Shown here in pieces: positions 38,001 through 46,825 of a stretch of 64,000 nucleotides of DNA. This DNA is from Ignavibacteria bacterium (lineage in GTDB: Bacteria; Bacteroidota; Ignavibacteria; Kapaibacteriales; Kapaibacteriaceae). Location: positions 1-64,000 of the forward strand of contig VGVV01000002.1 of assembly GCA_016873895.1 (NCBI GenBank), written 5' to 3'. The notes under the pieces are model-generated. The model was not told the DNA's origin, made no database searches, and worked only from the letters and a program-made list of their open reading frames with translations. The position numbers were made by a program, and so were the translations under genes. Within the stretch, counting starts at the first letter, position 1, and each line of letters opens with the position of its first letter.

Positions 38001-40047
38001 GACATTTGTAAAGAGGTCTACGCTTAAGCCAACAACAACATTTATGGTTGGCGAATCAGACAATGCAGCCAATCGTTTCCAGACACATTGTCCATGGGAC
38101 GATGGCCGTATTTACTGGGACTATGGAAACATCAATGACAAGGGGCGCATCAGCGGTCCGTTCGGTGATGCCAACTACGATAGATGGGTGCATGTAGCCC
38201 TCGTTAGTGACGGTGCAAACTTCAAGGCTATTTATGTTAATGGTCAGGAAGTAGCTTCAGCGAAAGAAGCATCAGCACCAACGGGACTAAAAGAGCTAAC
38301 AATTGGTGGGATGCGCTCGAATACCTGGTTTAATGGTATGGTAGATGAGTTCCGTGTATGGAATGTTGCCAGGAGTGGAGAAGAGATACGCAGCTACATG
38401 AATAGAAGGTTGCCGCAGGCTGCTGACAACTCAAAAATTGTAGGCTGGTGGCGTCTCAACGAAGGTTCTGGAATTAGTGCCAAGGATGCCGTTCGGTCAC
38501 GTCAGCTTACCATGCCATCAGGAAGTATGTGGACTGAAAGTGGCGCGCTGGTTTCATGTGAAGATCCTGTTTCGATCATAGGTTCACCCGATTTAACATC
38601 AAAAGTTGGAATTGTGCCGAGCATTCGCGCGCATGCCTACGACATTTCGTGGAAACCATTTACGATCACACGCGGAAGCACATGGTACGAGCTCTTGCTG
38701 GTTGATTCAGCGCAAACAAAGGTTCTGCAGCGTATAAACAACATCCCATCGAACGGGGCTAAGGAGGTAACCTACAGTTTGCGTGGTTTACCGGCTGATA
38801 GTCTCATGTATGTGAAGGTGCGAGCTCGTAATACATTCGGTTCAAGCGACTGGACGCTCGCAATGATGCAAACACGCACACCATGCGCAAACAGCACTGT
38901 AACGTTCAACGGCACTGCAGACAGATTTACATCAGAAGCCTTTTCCTATAAGGGGCGCGCTGCAACGGTTGAGTACTGGAGCTATGTATCCCCAGAACAA
39001 CTCATGAACTCTGTTTCTTACAGTGTGGGCGATAAGGCAGACGACGCAAAGAGACTGCAGTCTCATGGCCCATGGGGCGATAAAACGTTATACTGGGACT
39101 ATGGTGATTGGCGCGAGAGTGGACGTGTTTCCACGTCGTATGAGTCACGTCTCGGTATGTGGACTCATGTTGCAATGGTCTCCAATGGTTATGATTCCAT
39201 GGCCATTTATCTCGACGGTGAAGTAGCGAAGCGTTCAACCTTTACGGATGCACCAAAGGTATTGAAGCAGTTAACACTAGGGGGGAATCCGCACTCGAAA
39301 ACATGGTTCAAAGGAAACATCCGCAACTTCCGTGTCTGGAATACGATGCGTTCTGCCAAGCAGATCTCAGAGTCGATGTACAATTTCATCTCAGAGCCCG
39401 CAACCAATCTTCTTGGTAGCTACTTCATCGATGAGGGTAAGGGGCTTCGAGCTAACGATGCCCTTGGTCTTACCAACTATGCAAAGAGTGAGATCGAGCC
39501 AGCGTGGGGTCCTGGGCCAGCCTCGGCCGTTATGCATGCGCCAGCGGTGGTGTTTGGCAGACGAACTGTTCAACGTGGTGAGACAGCCCAGTATTCGATT
39601 AAGAGTGTGCTCGATGTTAGCCATACTTGGCAAGTTGTTGGTGGTAAGATTGTTCAGGGGCAAACCAATTCTGATGATATCGACGTTGCATGGAATCAGA
39701 CGGATTCTGTAGGCACGATCATTGTACGGAGAAACTTCCAAGGTGGCTGCGAAGATGAGACGCGCGTAAACGTGACGCTGCCTGTCTTTGTTGGTGTAGC
39801 CAATGACGCAGATCAAGATGCACAAGCATGGATGTTCCCGAATCCTGCCAACGATGTTCTCACAATCCGCTCCGAGCAGGCCGGCACCGTTGTGATCCTT
39901 GATCTCCAAGGCAGAATTGTTGCTGAAATGAACGTTGTGCAGGGAACAACAACGCTGCCAATTGGTACGCTCGCTCAAGGTTCGTATCTCGTGCGGCTTT
40001 CTGGGGCGACAGGCGTAGCAACGAACAGACTTTCCATTCAACGATAA
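35083..40047 (+). CDS. T9SS-exported reprolysin-like metalloprotease with two LamG-like domains
   Basis: A 1654-residue secreted protein. The signal is MIRALRTLFFVYLASTLALQ. The metzincin zinc motif is HELGHNIGSSH (347-357) with Met-turn TIMSYCHL near 388-392, so it is an M12B-like protease. Ig/CARDB-like regions follow (VVRNIGKNDAKDVKVRFS), with fibronectin-like segments and two LamG/concanavalin-like domains of similar sequence near 944-1140 and 1271-1465 (both with VEYW..., PW.D...YWDYG..., W.HVA.VS). The last ~75 residues are a T9SS type A sorting domain (MFPNPANDVLTIRS ... GSYLVRLSG). The start is chosen at the signal peptide, not at an upstream in-frame ATG inside the ligA region. Confidence 0.9.
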   Translation: MIRALRTLFFVYLASTLALQAQITFKSADPAFLRTRSPLPADAYAVTPPATIVRDVRSSFQLTLQIPTSRGVFEIEASTFELFTDDAIMVQRTVNGDEYVDIPRHALMRGSIKGQRGSYVFLAAFETHVVGVFELNEPEGKRRFMIAPDTIIEGRMANHVVYEVRPGSGNPTQCHAEDLPTYQRQVDSIFAITNRDESVKGADDAPLDATQNSFQLALDCTNSFYKNLGSNLTTAASSAIAIAGACGGVYFRDANVLIRVPYLRVWTVTDPYPSDIGAKLGKIREHWEGNMQHVRRSVTCLLSGEGGGGLAWVGVLCGGYGYNVSGVDGRVNFPAPNYIWDIDVTSHELGHNIGSSHTHNCGWNPPIDSCWNAEGGCYENTRARRGTIMSYCHLTNKGTELQFHPRVATLFNRVLSTTWCNAPVPTRKDSDVAVVSIDVPLNGGEYVVKGTLQPSAYIRNLGNKSLANISAVCEITDLDNKVKKSLNASISQLGSLQTQLVLFPSFTLDSAGSYLVRITAKALNDQYPTNDILTRPFAVVNADSGKLQVTYPNGGEKLVAGTTIDATFTATKVKNVSLQYSIDNGATWNTLQYNIDAAAGSVTWLVPFVVSNECLVRVMSLTNASIVDVSNARFTIDVPLDVQAYDIVEPRTKDDQTSPLVPKLVVRNIGKNDAKDVKVRFSMKWVRATAACYDTTFVLPFVKARGEDTITLAQTPVLADGVHTMEFYVDAPNDTNAANDRFWREFSAKGLTPPSDVRYEEGPNRVLLQWRVRTSDPVQRVELWRGASPASMQKIRSFNDAIDTYVDDELTNDEPYVYALRVVKGNLQSVFTPFVYAQPQVFPGAAVPGVPDIISPVDGTSGVPALANLVWTSVQGGDQYEIQVAKDNAFQELEFVAVVRDPGALVLPLEFNSTHRWRARAMNQTVTGAFCKPSTFMTTKNCAGKALSFNGNGNKATDATFAWNGGAVTVEYWTFVKRSTLKPTTTFMVGESDNAANRFQTHCPWDDGRIYWDYGNINDKGRISGPFGDANYDRWVHVALVSDGANFKAIYVNGQEVASAKEASAPTGLKELTIGGMRSNTWFNGMVDEFRVWNVARSGEEIRSYMNRRLPQAADNSKIVGWWRLNEGSGISAKDAVRSRQLTMPSGSMWTESGALVSCEDPVSIIGSPDLTSKVGIVPSIRAHAYDISWKPFTITRGSTWYELLLVDSAQTKVLQRINNIPSNGAKEVTYSLRGLPADSLMYVKVRARNTFGSSDWTLAMMQTRTPCANSTVTFNGTADRFTSEAFSYKGRAATVEYWSYVSPEQLMNSVSYSVGDKADDAKRLQSHGPWGDKTLYWDYGDWRESGRVSTSYESRLGMWTHVAMVSNGYDSMAIYLDGEVAKRSTFTDAPKVLKQLTLGGNPHSKTWFKGNIRNFRVWNTMRSAKQISESMYNFISEPATNLLGSYFIDEGKGLRANDALGLTNYAKSEIEPAWGPGPASAVMHAPAVVFGRRTVQRGETAQYSIKSVLDVSHTWQVVGGKIVQGQTNSDDIDVAWNQTDSVGTIIVRRNFQGGCEDETRVNVTLPVFVGVANDADQDAQAWMFPNPANDVLTIRSEQAGTVVILDLQGRIVAEMNVVQGTTTLPIGTLAQGSYLVRLSGATGVATNRLSIQR

Positions 40048-40062
40048 TCGGCAATCGGTTGC

Positions 40063-40551
40063 GTGTTCCACATTTCAGACGAAACATTCGACGATCCGTC
40101 ACGGATATATGAGGCCATCGTATCGCTCATCGATGCCGTTACGACGGGCGAGCATGATCTGATTGCAAATCTTGCCAATGCGGCATCGGTGCTCTATCAC
40201 ATGCTGCCGAACATTAACTGGGCCGGATTCTACATCCTGCGCGATAACGAGCTTGTACTTGGACCGTTCCACGGCAAACCCGCATGCGTGCGCATTGCCA
40301 TGGGGCGTGGTGTATGTGGTACGTCGGCAGAGCAAAGGACAACGCTTGTTGTGCCCAACGTACATGAGTTCCCCGGGCATATCGCGTGTGATGCGGCGAG
40401 CGCTAGCGAAATCGTGGTGCCATTAGTTATAGATGGGAAACTCATCGGTGTGCTGGATATCGATAGTCCACTCGTTGGCAGATTCAGTGCCGAAGACAAG
40501 GAGCACCTTGAGCATCTCATGCAGGTGCTCATGTCACGTTGCAGTATCTAA
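40063..40551 (+). CDS. msrC: Free methionine-(R)-sulfoxide reductase (GAF domain)
   Basis: A 162-residue GAF-fold enzyme that reduces free Met-R-sulfoxide. The three functional cysteines are present with family spacing: Cys75 (KPACVRI), Cys85 (GRGVCGT) and Cys109 (HIACDAAS), matching the 10 and 24 residue intervals of E. coli Cys84, Cys94 and Cys118. It also has INWAGFYI and VVPLVIDGKLIGVLDIDSP. Starts with GTG, 15 nt after the metalloprotease stop. Confidence 0.9.
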   Translation: MFHISDETFDDPSRIYEAIVSLIDAVTTGEHDLIANLANAASVLYHMLPNINWAGFYILRDNELVLGPFHGKPACVRIAMGRGVCGTSAEQRTTLVVPNVHEFPGHIACDAASASEIVVPLVIDGKLIGVLDIDSPLVGRFSAEDKEHLEHLMQVLMSRCSI

Positions 40552-40566
40552 AGGGCACTAAGAAGA

Positions 40567-42168
40567 GTGGAGATACTCGCACTCTTTCAAATCATACTTA
40601 CGGAAATTCACCCGACACCTGCAGCAGGAGAGCCGGAGTGGATTGAGTGCATTATCAAATCCGACCAGCCTGCGGTATTGGAAGATGTGCTCGTATGCGA
40701 TAATCGATCCTGTGTTCAGCTGCCACGAGTCAAGGTTGTGTCTGGACAGTATCTCCTCATTACACGCGATGCAGAGGCGCTTCGCGAGATGCGAGAGTTG
40801 CCCCCGATTACGATAGTTGTGGAGTGTAATCTGCCATCTCTGAACAACTCGAGTGATCGTGTAGAGCTTCGAGGGCGAGATTCGTCTGTTATCGATAGCA
40901 TGCACTATTTGTTGACTGCTGTAGATAGGGGGCGCAGCATTGAACGACACGGCACAGACGTGAATGGAGTGGTCACGTATTCACGGGTTTGGACTGCAAG
41001 TGCGGCATTTGATAGCGCAACACCAGGTCGAGTAAACTCACATGTGGAGTATGAGCGTGATGTTGGCGTTACCGGGTACTTTATTCAAGACTCAACGTTG
41101 GTTGTTGGAGTTTGTAACTACGGCAGGCAAGAGTCTGCCGCACAAGACATCTATCTGTCAATTGGTACAACGTCCTTTGTGAGACGTTGTCCTGTGCTGC
41201 CTGCCAAGGGCTGGTGGTCTACGCCAATAGACCTCGCGATGCTGCAGCCCGGTGCATACGTTCGTCATGACAGCATAATGGTTGATCTCTCACAGATCGA
41301 TATGCGCTCTGACAACAACCATTACTCCAGTACTATAGTGGTTCCACCGGTTGCAGGAAGTATCGTGATCACCGAAGTGCTTGCAGAGCCCCATGATCAG
41401 GACTGCGATTTTATTGAAATCTTCAATGGGACCTCAGACACTATAGATATGGCTGGGTGGATTATAGAAGACACTGGAGGCGAACTGGTCCGCATCCATG
41501 GAAAGCAACATCTGCCTCCTGGGGCATACATGGCCTGTGCGTCGGATACCGCGATCGCGCGCATGTGCAATGGTGCATCATGGGCCTTTGTGCGGCCTTT
41601 GCTGAACATCCATGCTCAATCGGATACGATATCATTGCGAACACTTCAAGGCTTCCCGGTTGCCACGGCTTGCTACAATAGGACTTGGCATAGCCAGGTA
41701 TTGGTCAGTACCAAAGGCAGGTCTCTCGAGCGAAGAGCTACAGACGGGATTGACCAAGGAAGCTCAGCTTGGGGATCGTCCACGACGTACGTGGGGAGCA
41801 CGCCGGGACGAACAAACAGCATCGCACATCAACTGGTGATTGGGCGTCAGGGTCTGTGGGCAATGCCAAGCCCCTTTTCTACTGATGAGCGCGAAGCCAG
41901 GTTCCCATGTATTATACGCTGGGAATTGCCCATGGAGCAGGGTGTAGCACGAATGTTTGCGCACGATGTAAACGGCAGTCAAGTAGCTCAGATCCTGAAT
42001 GGCGAGTTTGTAGGCAGATCGGGCTCGGTAACATGGGACGGCAGGAGCGGTTTGACGGGATTGCCGGTTCCTATCGGCGTCTATATCATCGTCTTCGAAG
42101 CTGTTGATGGTGCATCCTCAGATGTGATACACTTCACGTGTTTGGCAGTAGTTGGCGATTCCAAGTAA
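40567..42168 (+). CDS. Protein with two lamin-tail (LTD) domains and a FlgD-like C-terminal Ig domain
   Basis: A 533-residue modular protein. The first LTD begins almost at the start (ILTEIHPTPAAGEPEWIECI) and a second near residue 260 (IVITEVLAEPHDQDCDFIEI with GWIIEDTGG). The C-terminus (SPFSTDE ... WDGRSGLTGLPVPIGVYIIVF) looks like the FlgD Ig-like domain common at the end of FCB exported proteins, but there is no clear T9SS sorting sequence. The only usable start is GTG, since an in-frame stop lies 18 nt upstream, and it gives a weak, short hydrophobic lead (MEILALFQIIL). Export is therefore uncertain. It follows msrC by 15 nt. Confidence 0.68.
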   Translation: MEILALFQIILTEIHPTPAAGEPEWIECIIKSDQPAVLEDVLVCDNRSCVQLPRVKVVSGQYLLITRDAEALREMRELPPITIVVECNLPSLNNSSDRVELRGRDSSVIDSMHYLLTAVDRGRSIERHGTDVNGVVTYSRVWTASAAFDSATPGRVNSHVEYERDVGVTGYFIQDSTLVVGVCNYGRQESAAQDIYLSIGTTSFVRRCPVLPAKGWWSTPIDLAMLQPGAYVRHDSIMVDLSQIDMRSDNNHYSSTIVVPPVAGSIVITEVLAEPHDQDCDFIEIFNGTSDTIDMAGWIIEDTGGELVRIHGKQHLPPGAYMACASDTAIARMCNGASWAFVRPLLNIHAQSDTISLRTLQGFPVATACYNRTWHSQVLVSTKGRSLERRATDGIDQGSSAWGSSTTYVGSTPGRTNSIAHQLVIGRQGLWAMPSPFSTDEREARFPCIIRWELPMEQGVARMFAHDVNGSQVAQILNGEFVGRSGSVTWDGRSGLTGLPVPIGVYIIVFEAVDGASSDVIHFTCLAVVGDSK

Positions 42169-42241
42169 CATTTTCATCACACAGAGATGCACGAAACCTT
42201 TGCTAGCTTCGTGGTGAGTTTACAACCACCACAAATCTGCC

Positions 42242-44362
42242 ATGTCAGCTGCAAAAAAGACTCGGTTGCGATCTGGAAAAGCCTCGTCGGGAGATTCTCA
42301 GCCTTTCGTTGATCTTCATGATGAGGAGCTTTACCTCAACCGCGAGCTATCGTGGATTGAATTTAATAAGCGCGTTCTGGAAGAAGCTGAAGATCTTCAA
42401 CATCCATTACTCGAGCGCCTGAAGTTTCTTGCAATCTATGCTACGAATCTCGATGAGTTCTTCATGATTCGTGTTGCCGGATTGCAGGAGCAAATTTATT
42501 CGGGTGTTACAGATCTTTCAGAAGATGGTATGTCGCCATCGGATCAACTGAAGGAGATTCGTACACGGCTCATTCCACTGTACAAGCGACAAGCAGTGAT
42601 ATGGAGTAAACAAGTCTTACCTGCTCTGGTTAAGGAGGGAATTCTTATTCATGCTATTGAGGATCTGTCTTCTGATGAACGTACAGAGCTACGCCAAGAT
42701 TTTGTAGATAACATCCTTCCTGTGTTAACGCCTCTGGCTCTTGATCCAGGGCATCCATTCCCGAGGCTGCTGAATCGATCGCTCACCATCGCATTTGTGC
42801 TATTCGACGAAGTTGACCCCAAGGAAGAGATGAAGGTTGCAGTTGTTCAGCTGCCGGCCGCCTTGCCGCGACTGATCAAGATTAATCGTCAGGGTGGTCA
42901 TCACTATGTTCTCTTTGAGGAGCTCATCAGGGCGCATGCAGACATCCTTTTCCCTGGGCATAGCATTCATGAAAGCCACATCTTTCGTGTAACGCGAGAT
43001 GCTGATGTCGAAATTGCAGAAGACGAGGCCAATGATTTGATGACGGCGGTTGCAGAGGGTATACGCCAGCGCAGATGGGGTACAGACGCTGTGCGAATGG
43101 AGATTGCCTCCGACATGCCTCGCAAGTTGCTTCAATTTCTTACTAGAGCCCTTGAGCTTGAATACAGTGATGTCTATAAGGTTGAACTTCCGCTGAATCT
43201 TCAAGACTTCTTAGTACTTCTGTTGCTGGATAAGCGTAAGCTCAAAGACGCCCCCTTTAACTCGAGGATACTTCCTGAGTTTGATCATGAAGCATTAGAC
43301 ATTTTTGAGATACTCAAAGAGCGCGATCTACTGGTTCATCATCCATTTGATTCGTTCACAAACTCGGTTGTGAAGTTCATTGAAGCAGCAGCCGATGATC
43401 CAAATGTTCTTGCAATTAAGATGACGCTGTATCGAGCAGGTGGACGCTCTCCGGTTATCGAGGCTCTCAAACGTGCAGCTGGTGCTGGCAAGAATGTTAC
43501 GGCTTTCGTTGAGCTCAAGGCACGCTTCGATGAGGAGACAAACATTGCATGGGCACGTGCACTTGAACAGGCTGGGGTACATGTTGTGTATGGTGTTATG
43601 GGGCTTAAGGTACACTGCAAAGTGTGTCTTGTGATACGCAAAGAAGGTAAGAACGTGCTCACATACGCACATGTCGCTACTGGTAACTACAACTTGAGCA
43701 CATCGCGTCTGTACACTGATATAGGCATCTTTACCGGACGCCAAGAGTTTGAGCGCGATTTTGTGCATCTGTTCAATCTGCTCACAGGGTATTCAAAGCA
43801 TGCTTCATGGCAGCATCTCGGGGTTGCGCCGCTGAATATGCGAGAAAAGTTTATTGAACTGATTGAGCGCGAAGTACAACACCAGCGCGAGGGACGTCAG
43901 GGCTATGTTATTGCGAAGATGAACGCCTTGATCGATGCCAAAATCATACGCGCACTGTATGAAGCTTCGATTGCTGGTGTGAAGATCGACCTTGTTGTTC
44001 GTGGCGTCTGTGCTCTCAGACCGGGTATACAGGGAGTGAGTGAGAATATCACTGTGCGTAGTATTCTTGACCGTTTTCTCGAGCACAGCAGACTTTTCTG
44101 GTTTCGCAATGGTGGGGAAGAAGACGTATACATATCGAGCGCCGACTGGATGACGCGCAACATGGAGCGTCGCGTTGAACTCCTTTTTCCTGTCTATGAT
44201 CGGAAAGTGAAGAAAAAGCTTCGTGACATTCTTACGATGTATCTCTGTGACGATGTAAGAGCACGCATACTGCAAAGCGATGGATCATATGCGCCGCGCA
44301 AGAAAGGTGCTGCACCCGTCCGTGTGCAGACTGATTTATTGGCAGCGTCGAAGCGCAGATGA
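42242..44362 (+). CDS. ppk1: Polyphosphate kinase 1
   Basis: A 706-residue PPK1 that polymerises ATP gamma-phosphate into polyphosphate. It shows the N-terminal LYLNRELSWIEFNKRVLEEA and ATNLDEFFMIRVAGL, the phospholipase D-like catalytic pair with GLKVHCKVCLV (autophosphorylated His region) and ATGNYNLSTSRLYTDIG, and the second His in FLEHSRLFWF. The basic, flexible N-terminus is ~25 residues longer than usual. It overlaps the next gene by 4 nt (ATGA). Confidence 0.95.
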   Translation: MSAAKKTRLRSGKASSGDSQPFVDLHDEELYLNRELSWIEFNKRVLEEAEDLQHPLLERLKFLAIYATNLDEFFMIRVAGLQEQIYSGVTDLSEDGMSPSDQLKEIRTRLIPLYKRQAVIWSKQVLPALVKEGILIHAIEDLSSDERTELRQDFVDNILPVLTPLALDPGHPFPRLLNRSLTIAFVLFDEVDPKEEMKVAVVQLPAALPRLIKINRQGGHHYVLFEELIRAHADILFPGHSIHESHIFRVTRDADVEIAEDEANDLMTAVAEGIRQRRWGTDAVRMEIASDMPRKLLQFLTRALELEYSDVYKVELPLNLQDFLVLLLLDKRKLKDAPFNSRILPEFDHEALDIFEILKERDLLVHHPFDSFTNSVVKFIEAAADDPNVLAIKMTLYRAGGRSPVIEALKRAAGAGKNVTAFVELKARFDEETNIAWARALEQAGVHVVYGVMGLKVHCKVCLVIRKEGKNVLTYAHVATGNYNLSTSRLYTDIGIFTGRQEFERDFVHLFNLLTGYSKHASWQHLGVAPLNMREKFIELIEREVQHQREGRQGYVIAKMNALIDAKIIRALYEASIAGVKIDLVVRGVCALRPGIQGVSENITVRSILDRFLEHSRLFWFRNGGEEDVYISSADWMTRNMERRVELLFPVYDRKVKKKLRDILTMYLCDDVRARILQSDGSYAPRKKGAAPVRVQTDLLAASKRR

Positions 44363-45522
44363 ATTTCACGTCATTCATAGCAAAGAGATACCTGCGTCCA
44401 CGACGTCTCTCGTTTGTTGGGATTATTGGCATAGTCTCAATATTCGGCATCGTACTGGGCACGGCATCATTGATTATTGTGATGTCATTGTTCAACGGCT
44501 TTCGTGGTGTTGCCCGTGACCTCATGACGTCGTTTGGTCCACACATTAGAGTTCATGCGGCTGCATTTAGTGAGAAAGAAGCACAACGCTGGAATATGCA
44601 GCCGGTGTGGCTGTCGAAACTTGTTATGCGAGCCCCCTCGGGCATGTCTGTTGTGCAGGCACAATCGAGTAGTACTTCGGATGCAGAAGCAAGGCGTGCA
44701 CTTGCTTCGTCGATTATCTACGGAAGTTCAGAGCTTGGGAATGCTGGCACTATTCCAGGAATTGTTGTAGCTCTTGGCGTAGCGCAGAATTTGCAGTTGG
44801 GCCTAGGCGATACGGTAAGTCTGGTATCGCCACAACAGGTAGAGGCGGGTCTAGCAGGTGCATCTATTCCCTCTGGTGCTCAGGCCATTGTCTCGGGAGT
44901 TTTCCAATCCAACTCATCACGAGACATCGATGAAACCTATATCTTCTGTACCCCTGAGCTGCTAAGCTCGCTAACTGGTCAGCCGGCAGCGGCATGGGAT
45001 ATTCGTTTGCAAAACCCAGAACATGCGCGAGATACTGCAAACATCATTGCCTCGGAGTATAGCCTTGAGGGCTTCGTAGATACTTGGGAAGACATGAACC
45101 GTGGGGTATACGATACCATGCGATTAGAGCGTATCGGATCATTTATCGTGCTGATGCTGATCATTGTAGTGGCGGTCTTTAATATCGTTGTCTCTCTCAC
45201 GATGGGTGTTGTTGAAAAGCAGCGCGACATTCGCGTTTTAAAGACAATGGGGCTAACCAATGCAATGATTCGATCAATTTATATCAAACAAGGCTTAGCC
45301 ATCGGGCTGTTAAGCGTTGCCATCGGCACGATCATAGGGATTGGCCTTTGCCTTGGGCAGCAGCAGTTCCATTGGATTGCATTTGACATGCAACAGGGAT
45401 TCCTGATACCGGCCTTGCCGATTGATATTGAGACATCAGATGTACTTGTTGTTGTAGCAGTAGGTATTCTGCTCTCGGCCAGCGCAGCAGTGTATCCTGC
45501 CAGCACGGCGGCAAGGAGCTAG
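44359..45522 (+). CDS. LolC/LolE-type lipoprotein-releasing ABC permease
   Basis: A 387-residue FtsX-like permease. The first membrane segment follows the characteristic N-terminus FIAKRYLRPRRLSFVGIIG. A ~200-residue periplasmic domain follows, then three C-terminal membrane segments (FIVLMLIIVVAVFNIVVSLT, AIGLLSVAIGTIIGIGLCLG, VLVVVAVGILLSASAAVYPA). It should extract lipoproteins for transport to the outer membrane with a LolD ATPase, which is not in the window. The stop codon falls inside the first copy of the site B repeat sequence, so the native C-terminus may have been altered. Confidence 0.85.
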   Translation: MNFTSFIAKRYLRPRRLSFVGIIGIVSIFGIVLGTASLIIVMSLFNGFRGVARDLMTSFGPHIRVHAAAFSEKEAQRWNMQPVWLSKLVMRAPSGMSVVQAQSSSTSDAEARRALASSIIYGSSELGNAGTIPGIVVALGVAQNLQLGLGDTVSLVSPQQVEAGLAGASIPSGAQAIVSGVFQSNSSRDIDETYIFCTPELLSSLTGQPAAAWDIRLQNPEHARDTANIIASEYSLEGFVDTWEDMNRGVYDTMRLERIGSFIVLMLIIVVAVFNIVVSLTMGVVEKQRDIRVLKTMGLTNAMIRSIYIKQGLAIGLLSVAIGTIIGIGLCLGQQQFHWIAFDMQQGFLIPALPIDIETSDVLVVVAVGILLSASAAVYPASTAARS

Positions 45523-45710
45523 ATACGAGGTACACAAGGGTACGAGGTACGCAAGGGTACTAGATACGAGGTACGGAAGCGTTAGGATTTGTAACATCAT
45601 CTTTCCCACAGCAGCTCATGGATTCCCGCTTTCGCAGGAAATACTAAAAGCATGCTCGCACCTTGTGTACCTAGTACCTAGTACCTAGTACCTAGTACCT
45701 AGTACCTAGA
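45520..45710. repeat. Site B composite repeat: heptamers, REP-like core and 11-bp inverted ends
   Basis: Left part: repeated CTAGATACGAGGTAC and AAGGGTAC segments built on GGTACGA-type units. Centre (45619-45641): the 23-bp hairpin core in reverse orientation (GATTCCCGCTTTCGCAGG). Right part (45671-45705): five perfect CTAGTAC heptamers. GGTACACAAGG at 45529-45539 is matched by its exact complement CCTTGTGTACC at 45661-45671, so the block has terminal inverted repeats like a small non-autonomous element. The stop codons of both flanking convergent genes lie inside the block. Confidence 0.85.
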
Positions 45711-46825
45711 ATCTTCACTGTAAGCTCATCGCAAACACGATAACCTTCTGCAGTAAGGCTAAGCACATTATTGGCATCGTTAATGAAGCCTTCGTCGATC
45801 CAGTACTGTAGGTTTGGATGGAGATGCTTTCGAAGATCTATGTTGAATTTCGACTGAACGTCATGTAGTGGGATCCCATCCGCGCGTAGGTGCAGGAAGA
45901 GAAATTCGGATAGCAGGTCTTGTGGAGTTAGTTCTTCGCGGTTTGCTTCGGGCAATGTACCGTTGCTTACATCTTGCATCCATGATGTAAGCGAGCGCTT
46001 ATTCCAGTATCGAGTTGTACCGACGAAGCCGTGGGCACTGGGCCCGTATGCAAGATAGTTCGCTGCATGCCAGTAGGTAAGGTTGTGTTTGCATTCAAAG
46101 CCAGGCTTTGCAAAGTTGCTTACTTCGTATTGGTGGTAGCCTGCAGACCGCAACGTGTCGATCACAAGCTTGTACATCTCTACGTCTACCTCTTCTGGTA
46201 GGGGTTGCACGAGCCCCTTCTTCAATTTCGCATAGAGAGGAGTTCCGTGCTCGTAGATCAAGGAGTAAGCGCTGATGTGATCGGGTTGCAGTGCAACCAT
46301 GCATTCAAGATTGTGCGTGAGTGTCTCTATTGTTTGACCAGGAACGGCGAACATGAGGTCCATGTTAACGTTTCTGAAGCCTGCTTTGCGCGCGAGTACC
46401 ATGGCCTGTTCGGCTTGATCCGCATCGTGGATGCGATCTAAAAACGCAAGCTCTGAAGCAGTGAATGATTGCACACCAAACGACAACCTGTTGATACCTG
46501 TGGCGTGATAAGCCTCTAGACGGTCAAGTGTTACGGTGCCGGGATTACATTCCATAGTCCACTCAGCTGATTCGCCGATGTGTATAGTTTCTCGCAGCCT
46601 CTCATTGATGCGCCCAATTGCCTTTGGGGAGAGCAGCGAGGGCGTGCCGCCTCCGAAAAACACGGAAGTTGCCATTGCCCCACTGTATTGATCTCTGCGT
46701 AGGTCTATCTCTTGCAGGAGTACATCGGTAAAACGATCTACATGCGCCAAAGATTCGATACTGTAAAAGTCACAGTATGAACATTTCTTTTCGCAAAAAG
46801 GGATATGAAGGTAAAGCCCGAACAT
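45692..46825 (-). CDS. hemW: HemW-like radical SAM heme chaperone
   Basis: A 377-residue radical SAM protein. The cluster motif is HIPFCEKKCSYCDFYS (CxxxCxxC); then VFFGGGTPSLLS, ECNPGTVT, GINRLSFGVQSF and NMDLMFAVPGQ. It has the HemW pattern (related to HemN but a heme-binding chaperone, not a coproporphyrinogen oxidase). The start MFGLYLHIPFC overlaps the signal peptidase stop by one base (TGATG). The last residues (GTRY) and the stop are encoded by the CTAGTAC heptamer array. Confidence 0.87.
   Translation of the reverse strand: MFGLYLHIPFCEKKCSYCDFYSIESLAHVDRFTDVLLQEIDLRRDQYSGAMATSVFFGGGTPSLLSPKAIGRINERLRETIHIGESAEWTMECNPGTVTLDRLEAYHATGINRLSFGVQSFTASELAFLDRIHDADQAEQAMVLARKAGFRNVNMDLMFAVPGQTIETLTHNLECMVALQPDHISAYSLIYEHGTPLYAKLKKGLVQPLPEEVDVEMYKLVIDTLRSAGYHQYEVSNFAKPGFECKHNLTYWHAANYLAYGPSAHGFVGTTRYWNKRSLTSWMQDVSNGTLPEANREELTPQDLLSEFLFLHLRADGIPLHDVQSKFNIDLRKHLHPNLQYWIDEGFINDANNVLSLTAEGYRVCDELTVKILGTRY

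Noticed and set aside
42169..42241. Promoter for ppk1
   Set aside because: ACCTTTG is present but lacks the TA of the consensus, and no -33 element is visible; not strong enough to list.
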